Part shown: positions 42,241 through 49,680 of the stretch, in pieces
Layout: each line of letters begins with the position of its first letter
Numbering within the stretch: the first letter of the stretch is position 1
Assembly: GCF_003696265.1 (NCBI RefSeq)
Contig: NZ_RFFH01000020.1
Location: 1 to 64,000 of the forward strand
DNA from: Nocardia stercoris
GTDB lineage: Bacteria > Actinomycetota > Actinomycetes > Mycobacteriales > Mycobacteriaceae
Direction of reading: 5' to 3'
DNA: 64,000 bases
Position numbers and translations under genes: made by a program
The notes under the pieces: model-generated
Told to the model about the DNA's origin: nothing
What the model saw: only the letters and a program-made list of their open reading frames with translations
The model's database searches: none

Positions 42241-43572
42241 ATGCGGGTCATGATCATCGGAGGCGGCACCGGCGGCATGTGCCTGGCGCACGGCCTGAAG
42301 CGGGCGGGCGTCGAGGTCGCCGTCTACGAGCGCTACGGCTCCCGCAGCGACGGCCTCTACGGCTATCGGGTCGGCATCGACCCCACCGGCAACCGGGCCT
42401 TGAAGCAGTGCCTGCCGCCGGAGCTGTTCGACACCTTCGTCGCTACCTGCGCGCGTGGGCCGCGGCACTTCAACGTGCTGACCCAGTCCATGCATGCCAC
42501 CGCGAGCATCCCGCTGCGCGACGACAGCGACGAGGTCAACAGCGAGCGCTCGGTCTCGCGGTCCACGCTGCGACAGGTGCTGTTCACCGGCATGGAGGAC
42601 GTGGTGCGCTTCGGTAAGGAATTCACCCACTACGAACAGCACGAGGACGGCACCGTCACCGCGTATTTCGCCGACGGCACCACCGACACCGGCGATGTCC
42701 TGATCGCCGCCGACGGCACCCGCTCCAAGGTCCGCGAACAGTATCTGCCCCACGCCCAGATCAAGGACGCCGGCATCACCTCCATCGCCACCAAGACCGC
42801 GCTCACCCCCGAGATCCGTGCCCTGCTGACCGACGAAATGCTCAACGGCATCAACCTCATCTTCGCCACCAAGGGCCTGATCGGCATGCTGCATGTCATG
42901 GAGTTCAAGTGGGACGCCGACGGCAACCCCAAGAACCCGGCCGATGCGGCCTTGCTGGACAGCTGGAACGGCCTGCAATTCGACAACACCCGCGACTACG
43001 TCAACCTCTCGGTGTGGAGCTCACACGACCACTTTCCCGAGGGCACCGTCGACCAGCGCGGCACCGAACTCATCGCCACCGCCCTCGAGGTCACCCGCAA
43101 CTGGCACCCGAACCTGCGCCGCATCTTCGAGCTGTCCGACCCCGAAGCCGCCTTCCCCCTGCGCATTTCGACCTCCGTGCCGGTCGAGCCGTGGAAGACC
43201 ACCAACATCACCCTGCTCGGCGACGCCATCCACACCATGACCCCCGGCCAAGGTGTCGGCGCCAACACCGCCCTGCGCGACGCCGCCCTGCTGTGCCGCG
43301 AACTGGTCGCCGCCGCGCACGGCGAGAAGTCCCTGCTCTCCGCGCTCGCGGACTACGAAGCCGAAATGATCCCTTACGGTTTCGCCCGCGTCGCCGATTC
43401 GCTCGACAACAACGGCACCAGCGGCGACGACCCGCTCTACAAGCCCGGCACCGGCCGCCTGGCGCTCTTCGCCGCCCGCACCTACTTCAGCCTCACCAGC
43501 AAGATCCCCGCCCTGCGCCGCAAATTCCTTGAAGACCTGTACACCTACCGCGGCGCCGAAGACCCTGCCTGA
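42241..43572 (+). CDS. FAD-dependent monooxygenase (PHBH fold)
   Basis: A 443-residue flavoprotein hydroxylase. The FAD motif MRVMIIGGGTGGMCLAHGLK starts the protein; DVLIAADGTRSKVR is the middle motif and LLGDAIHTMTPGQGVGANT the FAD-ribityl motif. The C-terminus has a helical tail (FAARTYFSLTSKIPALR). AAGGGA lies 10 bases before ATG 42241; a longer open frame from 42178 runs through the operators and is rejected. Regulatory linkage to a MarR and an exporter resembles xenobiotic or antibiotic defence loci, but TetX- or Rox-type substrate specificity cannot be read from sequence. Confidence 0.9.
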   Translation: MRVMIIGGGTGGMCLAHGLKRAGVEVAVYERYGSRSDGLYGYRVGIDPTGNRALKQCLPPELFDTFVATCARGPRHFNVLTQSMHATASIPLRDDSDEVNSERSVSRSTLRQVLFTGMEDVVRFGKEFTHYEQHEDGTVTAYFADGTTDTGDVLIAADGTRSKVREQYLPHAQIKDAGITSIATKTALTPEIRALLTDEMLNGINLIFATKGLIGMLHVMEFKWDADGNPKNPADAALLDSWNGLQFDNTRDYVNLSVWSSHDHFPEGTVDQRGTELIATALEVTRNWHPNLRRIFELSDPEAAFPLRISTSVPVEPWKTTNITLLGDAIHTMTPGQGVGANTALRDAALLCRELVAAAHGEKSLLSALADYEAEMIPYGFARVADSLDNNGTSGDDPLYKPGTGRLALFAARTYFSLTSKIPALRRKFLEDLYTYRGAEDPA

Positions 43573-43862
43573 AGGTGACACAGAATGTGTTTCGATCGGG
43601 GCCGGTCATGACAGACCCACGCTGACCTTTTCACGATCTGCGGATCGAAGCTCGAGTTCATGTCGCGGGGCAGGTCGACCTCGACCGGCCGATCTCGGTG
43701 GTCACTGGCAGGGCCGAGGGGTGACGTGGACATGACGTCGGTGAGCGGCGCGGTGCCCTCTTCGATCAGGGGGCGTCGCGCAAGTCTGGACGGTGAGGCG
43801 AGAAGTCGAACGATGAGCCAGCAGACAGTGCGATCAGCGGGTATTCAGCCGCTTGCGCCGTT
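43573..43862. other. Intergenic, no supported gene
   Basis: 290 bases between the monooxygenase and the end of the response regulator gene. Short open frames on both strands have no recognisable product. No strong hairpin is seen. Confidence 0.4.
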
Positions 43863-44495
43863 CTAACGGCTGAGGTAGGCCAGCACCGCGAGTACCCGAC
43901 GGTGGCCGCTGTCTTCGGTGGGGAGGTCGAGCTTGGCGAAGATATTGCCGACATGTTTATGGATCGCACGCTCGGTGACCTGCAAGCGTAGGGCGATCTC
44001 GCCGTTTGCATAACCTTGGGCCATCAGCTCGAGGACTTCGCGTTCTCTGGCGGTGAGTGTGGATACCGGATCGTGGCGGGTCATGAGCTGTTCGAGCACC
44101 TCTGGGTCCATCACGGTGCCGCCCGAGGCGATGTGTTGCAGGGTGCGCAGGAAGTCGTCGACCCGTGCGACACGGTCCTTGAGCAGATAGCCGACGCCAC
44201 CGCCATCGCGCAGCAGATCGCGGGCGTAGCTGTGCTCTACGTACTGTGAGAAGACGAGCACGGGTTGCCCCGGAAAGCGGGAGCGCACCTCGAGCGCCGC
44301 GCGGATACCTTCATGCCGAAAGGTCGGCGGCAGCCGTACATCGACGACGGTGACATCGGGGCAATGTTCGGCGACGGCAGCGATGAACGAGTCGCCGTCG
44401 GTGGTGACCGCCGCGACCTCGTGACCCTCCTCGCGCAACAGGAGCACGAGCCCTTGTGCGAGAACCACATTGTCCTCGGCGATCACTACTCGCAT
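43863..44495 (-). CDS. LuxR/NarL-type response regulator
   Basis: A 210-residue DNA-binding regulator. The receiver begins MRVVIAEDNVVLAQGL and its phospho-acceptor Asp is in TVVDVRLPP, near residue 53. The C-terminal LuxR HTH (LTAREREVLELMAQGYANGE, then RAIHKHVGNIFAKLDL) is complete. The start, ATG 44495 (or GTG 44501), overlaps the end of the kinase gene, so translation is coupled. The receiver fits regulators that control the neighbouring promoters; see the duplicated element at 45746 and 46452. Confidence 0.92.
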   Translation of the reverse strand: MRVVIAEDNVVLAQGLVLLLREEGHEVAAVTTDGDSFIAAVAEHCPDVTVVDVRLPPTFRHEGIRAALEVRSRFPGQPVLVFSQYVEHSYARDLLRDGGGVGYLLKDRVARVDDFLRTLQHIASGGTVMDPEVLEQLMTRHDPVSTLTAREREVLELMAQGYANGEIALRLQVTERAIHKHVGNIFAKLDLPTEDSGHRRVLAVLAYLSR

Positions 44496-45715
44496 GGGCA
44501 CGCCGCCCGCAATACGGTCGGTCCGTTCAGCGGGCTGTCGACGGCGAGAACACCGTCGAGCGCTTCCAGCCGCCTGCGCATGCCGGCGACCCCCGTGCCC
44601 TTGGACTCGTCGACACCGCCACGCCCGTTGTCGTGTACCTCGACGGTGACGTACCGGCCGATCTTGCGCACCTCGACACGGGCGGTGGTCGCGCCGGAGT
44701 GGCGTGCGGTGTTGGTGAGTGCCTCGGCGACCACGAAATACACAGCTGCTTCCACCGAGGCGGGTATGTCACCAGAGACCTCGATCTGCACATGGGTGGG
44801 AACAGTGCAGCGTGCCGCCACGGCGGCGACCGCACCGTCTAGGCCCTGATCGGCGAGAATCGGTGGATAGGTGGTGCGCAGGACGGTCCGCAGGTCACTC
44901 ATCGCGGCTTCGGCACCGTCGCGGGCTTGTTCCAGCAGCGGGCCGACTGCCTCGGGGTCACGCTCGAGGACCCGCATCGCCAAACCCAACCGCATCGCGA
45001 GACCCACCAGGTGGGCTTGCGTGCCGTCGTGCAGGTCGCGTTCGATGCGCCTCAGGTCGGCGGTGTGCGCGTCGACTGCCCCGGAACGGGTGCGTTGAAG
45101 TTCGGTGATCTGATGCGCCAATTGTTGGTTCATTCCCGCTCGTAGGCAGACCTCCGATATTCGCATGCCGCTACGCGCGATCAGCGGCACACAGACGACG
45201 GCTACTGCCGTGGTGACGACCGTCTGCACGATTCCCACGGTGAACGCCGACGCCCATCCGGTGATTGGCACGTTGGCCACCACCCGGACAGTGCCCTGCG
45301 GAAACAACCACCACAACCAGATAGCCGCAAAACTCAGCACCGGTAGCACAGCGAGGGCGAGGCCTACCGCGCCGAGGACAACGCCGACGAAAAGCATCGC
45401 GACGACCCACCGTACTTCACGCCACACGATTCGGTCGGCGACGAGCGCGGGCAGCCACCGAAAGGGCCTGCCGGTCGGTACTTCCGGACTATCCAGTTCA
45501 CGGGCCAGCCGGATCCGCTCGGAATCGGCGATTCGACCGAGCACCCACAATTGCGGCGGCACGAGTACGAACCCGATGCCCACGAGGCAGGCAACGGCCG
45601 TGTAGATCAACAGGGGCACTGCGACAATCGCGTACAGGCCTATTCCGAAAGTGGTTGCACTGGCGCGGGCTCCATTGCCTACCCGATCCCACCACGAAGC
45701 GACTGATACAGACAC
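44486..45715 (-). CDS. NarL-type sensor histidine kinase
   Basis: A 409-residue membrane kinase. An N-terminal region has four to five helices, with a PspC/sensor-like loop (LARELDSPEVPTG) between pairs. The dimerisation motif RRIERDLHDGTQAHLVGLAM contains the phospho-accepting His, followed by an ATPase domain with EALTNTARHSGA (N box) and DNGRGG (G1 box). The GTG start is used. It is divergent from a secreted-protein gene across 109 bases. Confidence 0.91.
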   Translation of the reverse strand: MSVSVASWWDRVGNGARASATTFGIGLYAIVAVPLLIYTAVACLVGIGFVLVPPQLWVLGRIADSERIRLARELDSPEVPTGRPFRWLPALVADRIVWREVRWVVAMLFVGVVLGAVGLALAVLPVLSFAAIWLWWLFPQGTVRVVANVPITGWASAFTVGIVQTVVTTAVAVVCVPLIARSGMRISEVCLRAGMNQQLAHQITELQRTRSGAVDAHTADLRRIERDLHDGTQAHLVGLAMRLGLAMRVLERDPEAVGPLLEQARDGAEAAMSDLRTVLRTTYPPILADQGLDGAVAAVAARCTVPTHVQIEVSGDIPASVEAAVYFVVAEALTNTARHSGATTARVEVRKIGRYVTVEVHDNGRGGVDESKGTGVAGMRRRLEALDGVLAVDSPLNGPTVLRAACPCE

Positions 45716-45745
45716 CCCGGTAGTCTTTCATCCTGATCCGGCCGT

Positions 45746-45779
45746 GACGGTGTAGCTGGTACCACCACCAGATGGGGTG
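45746..45779 (+). promoter_or_regulatory. Duplicated upstream element, copy 1
   Basis: 34 bases, of which 25 match 46452-46485 without gaps; the first 13 (gacggtgtagctg) are identical. It ends 45 bases before the secreted-protein GTG 45825, in the usual position of an activator site. Confidence 0.6.
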
Positions 45780-45811
45780 CGTGCTCCCGGGCATCGGCCC
45801 GCTGTCGTACC

Positions 45812-45817
45812 TAACGT
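45812..45817 (+). promoter_or_regulatory. -10 box of the secreted-protein gene
   Basis: TAACGT lies 7 bases before GTG 45825. Confidence 0.5.
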
Positions 45818-45824
45818 TGCGATC

Positions 45825-46322
45825 GTGATTAGCAGCAACGAAATCAACGGTCGACAGGTCAGGGCCGACACAGGTAGTGCGTCTGCAGTTCGCCGGTTGG
45901 CGGCCGGTCTGTGCCTCAGCGCGCTGGCTGCCACCGCGGTCGGGGTCCTCGCCCCGCGGGCCGCGGCACTGGAGATCGCCCCCGGCCTTACCTGCGAAAA
46001 AGACCTCAACTGCCGCAACGACACCGAGGACACCTACCGGGTGACTTCCCGCGCGGAATGCACCGACGGCGCCATCGGCTACACAATCGACAGTTGGATC
46101 GGCCCGCACTCGGCCGGTCGCGTGAATGCCGAATGCCCGGGCATCTCCAGACCCGGCACAATGAGACCTCAGACCACTATCGGAGCCAACGGGCAACCCC
46201 ACATGACGATGAGGTGGAACGACTTCGGCGATTGGGAGCAGACCTACGTGGTCGGCATCGAATACCTGGGCGCGGAGGTCGACAACAATCCCCGCCAGCC
46301 CGATTCCGGGTCGACCGGATAA
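45825..46322 (+). CDS. Secreted cysteine-containing protein, unknown function
   Basis: 165 residues from GTG 45825. A signal peptide (VRRLAAGLCLSALAATAV) ends at about RAAA-LE near residue 52. The mature part of about 113 residues has four cysteines (TCEKDLNC, ECTDG, ECPG), an aromatic-rich core and a disordered end. I do not recognise the family. It is divergent from the sensor kinase and carries the same upstream element as the CPBP gene, suggesting control by the two-component system. The open frame to 45777 overlaps the regulatory element and is rejected. Confidence 0.72.
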   Translation: MISSNEINGRQVRADTGSASAVRRLAAGLCLSALAATAVGVLAPRAAALEIAPGLTCEKDLNCRNDTEDTYRVTSRAECTDGAIGYTIDSWIGPHSAGRVNAECPGISRPGTMRPQTTIGANGQPHMTMRWNDFGDWEQTYVVGIEYLGAEVDNNPRQPDSGSTG

Positions 46323-46389
46323 CTCGGCCGCCACGGACGAACACAGGCAACCGGACGCGAAAGCGCCTCGCGCCGAGACGACCTTCTCC

Positions 46390-46416
46390 AAGGGGCACCC
46401 GCACAGGGTGTCCCTT
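46390..46416 (+). terminator. Terminator after the secreted-protein gene
   Basis: An 11-bp stem (46390-46400 with 46406-46416, one G-T pair) and a gcaca loop, followed by ttctc. Confidence 0.7.
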
Positions 46417-46451
46417 TCTCATGACCACTGCCGGTTCCGTGTCGAGGCCGG

Positions 46452-46485
46452 GACGGTGTAGCTGACTCCACCTTCGATCGGGGTG
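46452..46485 (+). promoter_or_regulatory. Duplicated upstream element, copy 2
   Basis: The partner of 45746-45779. It ends 46 bases before GTG 46532, nearly the same spacing as copy 1. Confidence 0.6.
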
Positions 46486-46517
46486 ATTGTGTCACCGCCC
46501 CGGCTCGTCGACCTGCC

Positions 46518-46523
46518 TACCGT
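46518..46523 (+). promoter_or_regulatory. -10 box of the CPBP protease gene
   Basis: TACCGT lies 8 bases before GTG 46532. Confidence 0.4.
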
Positions 46524-46531
46524 TACCGAGT

Positions 46532-47467
46532 GTGACGAACAGGAACGAATTGCGAACACCTCCCCGACACCAGCGGGACGATTCACGCGGTCGGGCAGTC
46601 AAGGAGTTGTGGTACTTCGTGCCGGCGGCCTATCTCGGCGCATGGCTGGTGGCAACACCGTTGTGGCTGACGGGATTTCGGCGTGAAGCGCCGTCGCAGC
46701 ACGCGGGCCCGTTGGTGGCGGCCTGCCTGTTCGCCATGATGGTCGTTCCCGCCGTGGTCGCGATCCTGCTGACCCGATGGCGTCATCCGTGGCGTGACGT
46801 GCCGCGAATTCTATCGCTGGGACTGCCCAGCCCCCGGGGGCGCGCGCTGGTTCAATGCCTTTGGGCGAGTACAGTTTTCGTCGCAATCACCCTGGTGGGA
46901 TTGATACCCGCGGCGCTGTCGGGCGTGTATCGGCCAGCGTGGCCGCAGTCCGCGTGGTCGCTGCTGGCTATGCCGTTGTCGGCGATTGTCTCGCTGCCCC
47001 TCTATCTCGGCGAAGAGATCGGCTGGCAGGGGTACATGATGCCGCGGTTGACACTTCGCTTCGGTACCGTCACGGGTATCTGCGTGGGCGGCGTGCTCTG
47101 GGGTCTGTGGCATATGCCCATGACCGCGCTGGGCGGAAGCTATCCCGGCCATCCGCTCTACGTCGCGATCCCCGCCGCCGTCGCGGTGGCAGTCGCCGCG
47201 GGTGCAATTATCGCTGTGATCCGGATCCGCACACACTCGGTCTGGCCCGCCGTCGCAGCCCACCTCGGGTTGAACGAGTTCGCACTGCCGCTGCCGCAGC
47301 TCACCGCCGCGTCGGACCACGCGCCCGATCCACTGTTCGTCGGACCACTGAGCCTCATCACGTGGCCGATCATGATGATCGCCGGCGGCATGGCGCTGTA
47401 TACCATCAGCGGCGCCGGACATCGGCGTGGACTGCGTGGAACCGGTCGAAAATCAAGGGCCGCATAA
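46532..47467 (+). CDS. CPBP-family intramembrane protease
   Basis: A 311-residue, seven- to eight-helix membrane protein with the Abi/CPBP (type II CAAX prenyl protease) core. The first motif is EEIGWQGYMMPRL, where the usual Arg of EE-x3-R is Gln; the second is LWGLWHMPM with the catalytic His; HLGLN supplies the last polar residues. CPBP proteins cleave in-membrane substrates and often protect against peptide bacteriocins or act in stress signalling. GTG 46532 is likely leaderless. Shared upstream sequence links it to the secreted-protein gene and to the neighbouring two-component system. Confidence 0.85.
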   Translation: MTNRNELRTPPRHQRDDSRGRAVKELWYFVPAAYLGAWLVATPLWLTGFRREAPSQHAGPLVAACLFAMMVVPAVVAILLTRWRHPWRDVPRILSLGLPSPRGRALVQCLWASTVFVAITLVGLIPAALSGVYRPAWPQSAWSLLAMPLSAIVSLPLYLGEEIGWQGYMMPRLTLRFGTVTGICVGGVLWGLWHMPMTALGGSYPGHPLYVAIPAAVAVAVAAGAIIAVIRIRTHSVWPAVAAHLGLNEFALPLPQLTAASDHAPDPLFVGPLSLITWPIMMIAGGMALYTISGAGHRRGLRGTGRKSRAA

Positions 47468-47627
47468 GCCCGCGCTCCCCCCCCGCGAGGACCGCGCTGT
47501 TCCGACAGCTACTTCTCGCACGGATATCCCTCAGCCCCGGCAGATGGAACGACAGGATCGCCCCGCTCGGCCGAACGATCACGCTCCTCGGCCCCCACGT
47601 GTCGGCAGGATCGCTGCAGTGCGCGTG

Positions 47628-47865
47628 AATAGCGGAGAAATGATCAAGACCTGCGGATGACGGGAAGGACGCACCTTCCTGGATGATCTACGACAGATAC
47701 AAGTCTTGATCACTCCGACGCGCCAACGCCGGCCGGGAAGGTACGTCCGTGCTCACGGTAGTCCAGAACGTCGACGCCGATGGTGTCGAGGCCGCATCAT
47801 CGCGGTCGTTGATCGATGAGATCGTCCGCGACGTGGCCCGGCAGATGCTCGCCGCGGCGTGGAAG
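47628..47865 (+). mobile_element. Left end of an IS256-family element
   Basis: The sequence from about 47628 looks like an IS256-type terminal repeat (tgatcaagacctgcggatga at 47641). Its first ten bases recur inverted at 47703-47712. A transposase N-terminus starts at GTG 47749. Only the left 240 bases or so are present; no right end is found nearby. Confidence 0.65.
47749..47865 (+). pseudogene. Truncated IS256-type transposase N-terminus
   Basis: GTG 47749 encodes LTVVQNVDADGVEAASS, then RSLIDEIVRDVARQMLAAA, which matches the start of actinobacterial IS256 transposases (normally about 400 residues). Similarity stops after about 37 codons and no catalytic DDE region follows, so it is a remnant cut off beside the small-multidrug-resistance genes. 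Confidence 0.75.
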
Positions 47866-47933
47866 GCCAGTCACCCGGTGGGGGAGGGCCGGCAGCCCGA
47901 GCTGGTGCGGATCAAAAGGCGCACGATCGCTCC

Positions 47934-48308
47934 TCAGTCGATCTTGGTACGGTCGGCCAGCTTGAGCCAGATCACGCCGACGATGATGACCGCGAGCCAG
48001 AAGAGCTTGGCGGCGGACAGCTTCTCGGCGAAGAAGACCGGGCCCAGTAGTGCAGCTCCGGCGGCACCGATACCGGCCCAGATGGCGTAGCCGATGCCGA
48101 CGTCGATGGTGCGCAGCGCCACGCTCAAGGCGAAGAGGGTCAGCAGGAAGAAGGCGATCGCCACGAGCGACCACGTCACGATGGTGAATCCACGGCTGCC
48201 CCCGACGGACAGGGCGTAGCCGACTTCGAAGGCGCCGGCCAGGAGCAGCACGAGCCAGTTGCGGAGATCGGTGGTGTGGTCGGTGGAAGTGGTCGACTCA
48301 GTGGTCAT
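47934..48308 (-). CDS. Small-multidrug-resistance (SMR) exporter subunit, Gdx/SugE-like
   Basis: 124 residues with four membrane helices after a hydrophilic Thr-rich start. Helix 1 has the essential Glu in AGAFEVGYALS, and GIGYAIWAGIGAAGAALLG is the conserved helix-3 signature. SMR proteins exchange protons for cationic drugs or guanidinium compounds. It lies 45 bases after a second SMR gene on the same strand, an arrangement typical of heterodimeric pairs such as EbrAB or YkkCD. Confidence 0.9.
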   Translation of the reverse strand: MTTESTTSTDHTTDLRNWLVLLLAGAFEVGYALSVGGSRGFTIVTWSLVAIAFFLLTLFALSVALRTIDVGIGYAIWAGIGAAGAALLGPVFFAEKLSAAKLFWLAVIIVGVIWLKLADRTKID

Positions 48309-48353
48309 GTGAATGTCCGATCAGCTCGATGGAGATGGTTTCGTGGATGAGCG

Positions 48354-48674
48354 TCATGCCGCGCCGCTGAGCTGTAGTCCGACGACGCCGACGATGACGA
48401 GGGCGATGCCGGCGAACCGACGCCAGTCCAGGCGCTGCTCGAACAGCAGCGCGCCCAGTAGCACGATGCCGATGCCGGAGATGGACGTCCAGATGGCGTA
48501 GCCGACGCCGACGTCGAATGTCAGCAGGGCCAGGCTGAGGAAGTAGGTGCCGATCGCGCCGCTGACCAGCGTGACGACGGTCCATCGTAGGTTGGTGAAT
48601 CCGGCGGCCCGGCCGGCGGCGACCGCGACGGTGATCTCGAAGACGACCGCGACGGCGAGGTAGAGCCAGTGCAT
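48354..48674 (-). CDS. SMR exporter subunit, second of pair
   Basis: 106 residues with four helices. Helix 1 has the essential Glu in AVVFEITVAV, and GVGYAIWTSISGIGIVLLG is the family signature. GGAGTGG lies upstream of ATG 48674; an in-frame TTG at 48689 is less likely. It is upstream of the other SMR gene, and a TACATGCAT operator-like sequence precedes it. Confidence 0.9.
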   Translation of the reverse strand: MHWLYLAVAVVFEITVAVAAGRAAGFTNLRWTVVTLVSGAIGTYFLSLALLTFDVGVGYAIWTSISGIGIVLLGALLFEQRLDWRRFAGIALVIVGVVGLQLSGAA

Positions 48675-48700
48675 GGGAATCCACTCCAATCAATTGTCTG

Positions 48701-48712
48701 TACATGCATCTA
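48701..48712 (-). promoter_or_regulatory. Candidate MarR operator before the SMR pair
   Basis: TACATGCATCTA, differing by one base from the perfect palindrome TACATGCATGTA at 49233. It lies 27 bases before the SMR start codon. Confidence 0.55.
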
Positions 48713-48749
48713 TATGGGTAGACGTGGCCGATCGTGCCGGCCTGTGGGG

Positions 48750-49241
48750 TCAGTCGGTCGCGCGGTTGAGCAGATCGCCGAACGAGGTCATGATGCGGCC
48801 GATGTGGGCTGGGTCCAGTGTTGGGTCGGTAGCGGGTGCTTGGTCGAGCAGTTGCCGAATGTGGTCGGCGAGCGGACCGTTGGCGTCGCGCAGGACCCCT
48901 TCACCGCGGTCGGTGATGACCGCGTAGACGCCACGGCCGTCGTCGGTGCAGATATCGCGGCGCGTGAGGCCCCTTGTGTCGAGCCTGTCCAGCAGTCGGG
49001 TCGCCGAACTCTGGTTCAGGCCGATCTGGGCGGCCAGCACGTTCACGCGTAGTTCCTTGTCGGGCGTGGCGGCGAGGCTCCGCAGTGCGCGATACTCCGT
49101 CAGTGAGATCCCGTGGTGGGTCATGAGCCATTTGCTCGCGTTGGCGTCCGCGGAGCCGACGAACGCCGCGATCTGTAGCCAGTCGTCGAGCAGTCTGTCC
49201 ACGGAAGGGGCTCTGTCGTTCGGCACCCGGCTTACATGCAT
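48750..49241 (-). CDS. MarR-family regulator of the SMR pair
   Basis: A 163-residue winged-helix regulator. Recognition helix NVLAAQIGLNQSSATRLLDR and wing DICTDDGRGVYAVITDRGEG are clear. ATG 49241 is 7 bases from a TAGATT -10 box, a leaderless start, so ATG 49247 and the longer frame to 49430 are not used. The palindrome at 49233-49244 covers the start codon itself. It reads in the same direction as the two SMR genes and probably represses both its own gene and theirs. Confidence 0.88.
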   Translation of the reverse strand: MHVSRVPNDRAPSVDRLLDDWLQIAAFVGSADANASKWLMTHHGISLTEYRALRSLAATPDKELRVNVLAAQIGLNQSSATRLLDRLDTRGLTRRDICTDDGRGVYAVITDRGEGVLRDANGPLADHIRQLLDQAPATDPTLDPAHIGRIMTSFGDLLNRATD

Positions 49242-49244
49242 GTA
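49233..49244. promoter_or_regulatory. MarR autoregulatory operator overlapping the start codon
   Basis: TACATGCATGTA, a perfect 12-bp palindrome lying on the ATG 49241 and immediately downstream of the -10 box (49249-49254, minus strand). Binding would block initiation. Confidence 0.65.
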
Positions 49245-49588
49245 CATGAATCTAACTCCGCCGGGCACTGGCCTGCAACCCCTGGAGTACGGCCATCGGC
49301 GGGCCTGTGGGCTCGGCGTCTCGGGCGCGCCGCCAGCCACCGACCATCCGGACATTGATTCGTTGGGTTTGTGGCTGGTCGGTTCGGTCACGTCTGACGC
49401 CGTCGTGGAGATGATCGCCGGTGTCAGCACCCGACCGTCGTCACCTCGCCGGACTGATGAGTCTCATGAATCTCTTTCTGGGGGTAGGGGTTCTGGACGC
49501 TCAGCTCCACGAATCTCCGTCGGCGACTACCCGACCAAGCACGCTCCCGGTTGTGTCGATCCGGCCAGCGATCGCGTTCGGGCAGGCC

Positions 49589-49633
49589 GATCATGAAGGA
49601 GATCGTCGGCCGGAGACTGAAACTCAGCTGATC
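49589..49633 (+). repeat. Direct repeat, right copy (fragment of fadE20 3' end)
   Basis: 43 of 45 bases match 35757-35801, including the last 13 codons, the stop and two bases after it. No other part of an acyl-CoA dehydrogenase gene is present. The stretch 49242-49588 shows no gene that I can recognise. Confidence 0.85.
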
Positions 49634-49680
49634 CACGGGCTGTAGCGGAAGCCGGCGGCCGGATCGGCGCAATCACCGAC

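Noticed and set aside
43573..43862. Short ORFs of 60-70 codons between the monooxygenase and response regulator
   Set aside because: No ribosome site, no hydrophobic or domain pattern, and frames on both strands are equally open.
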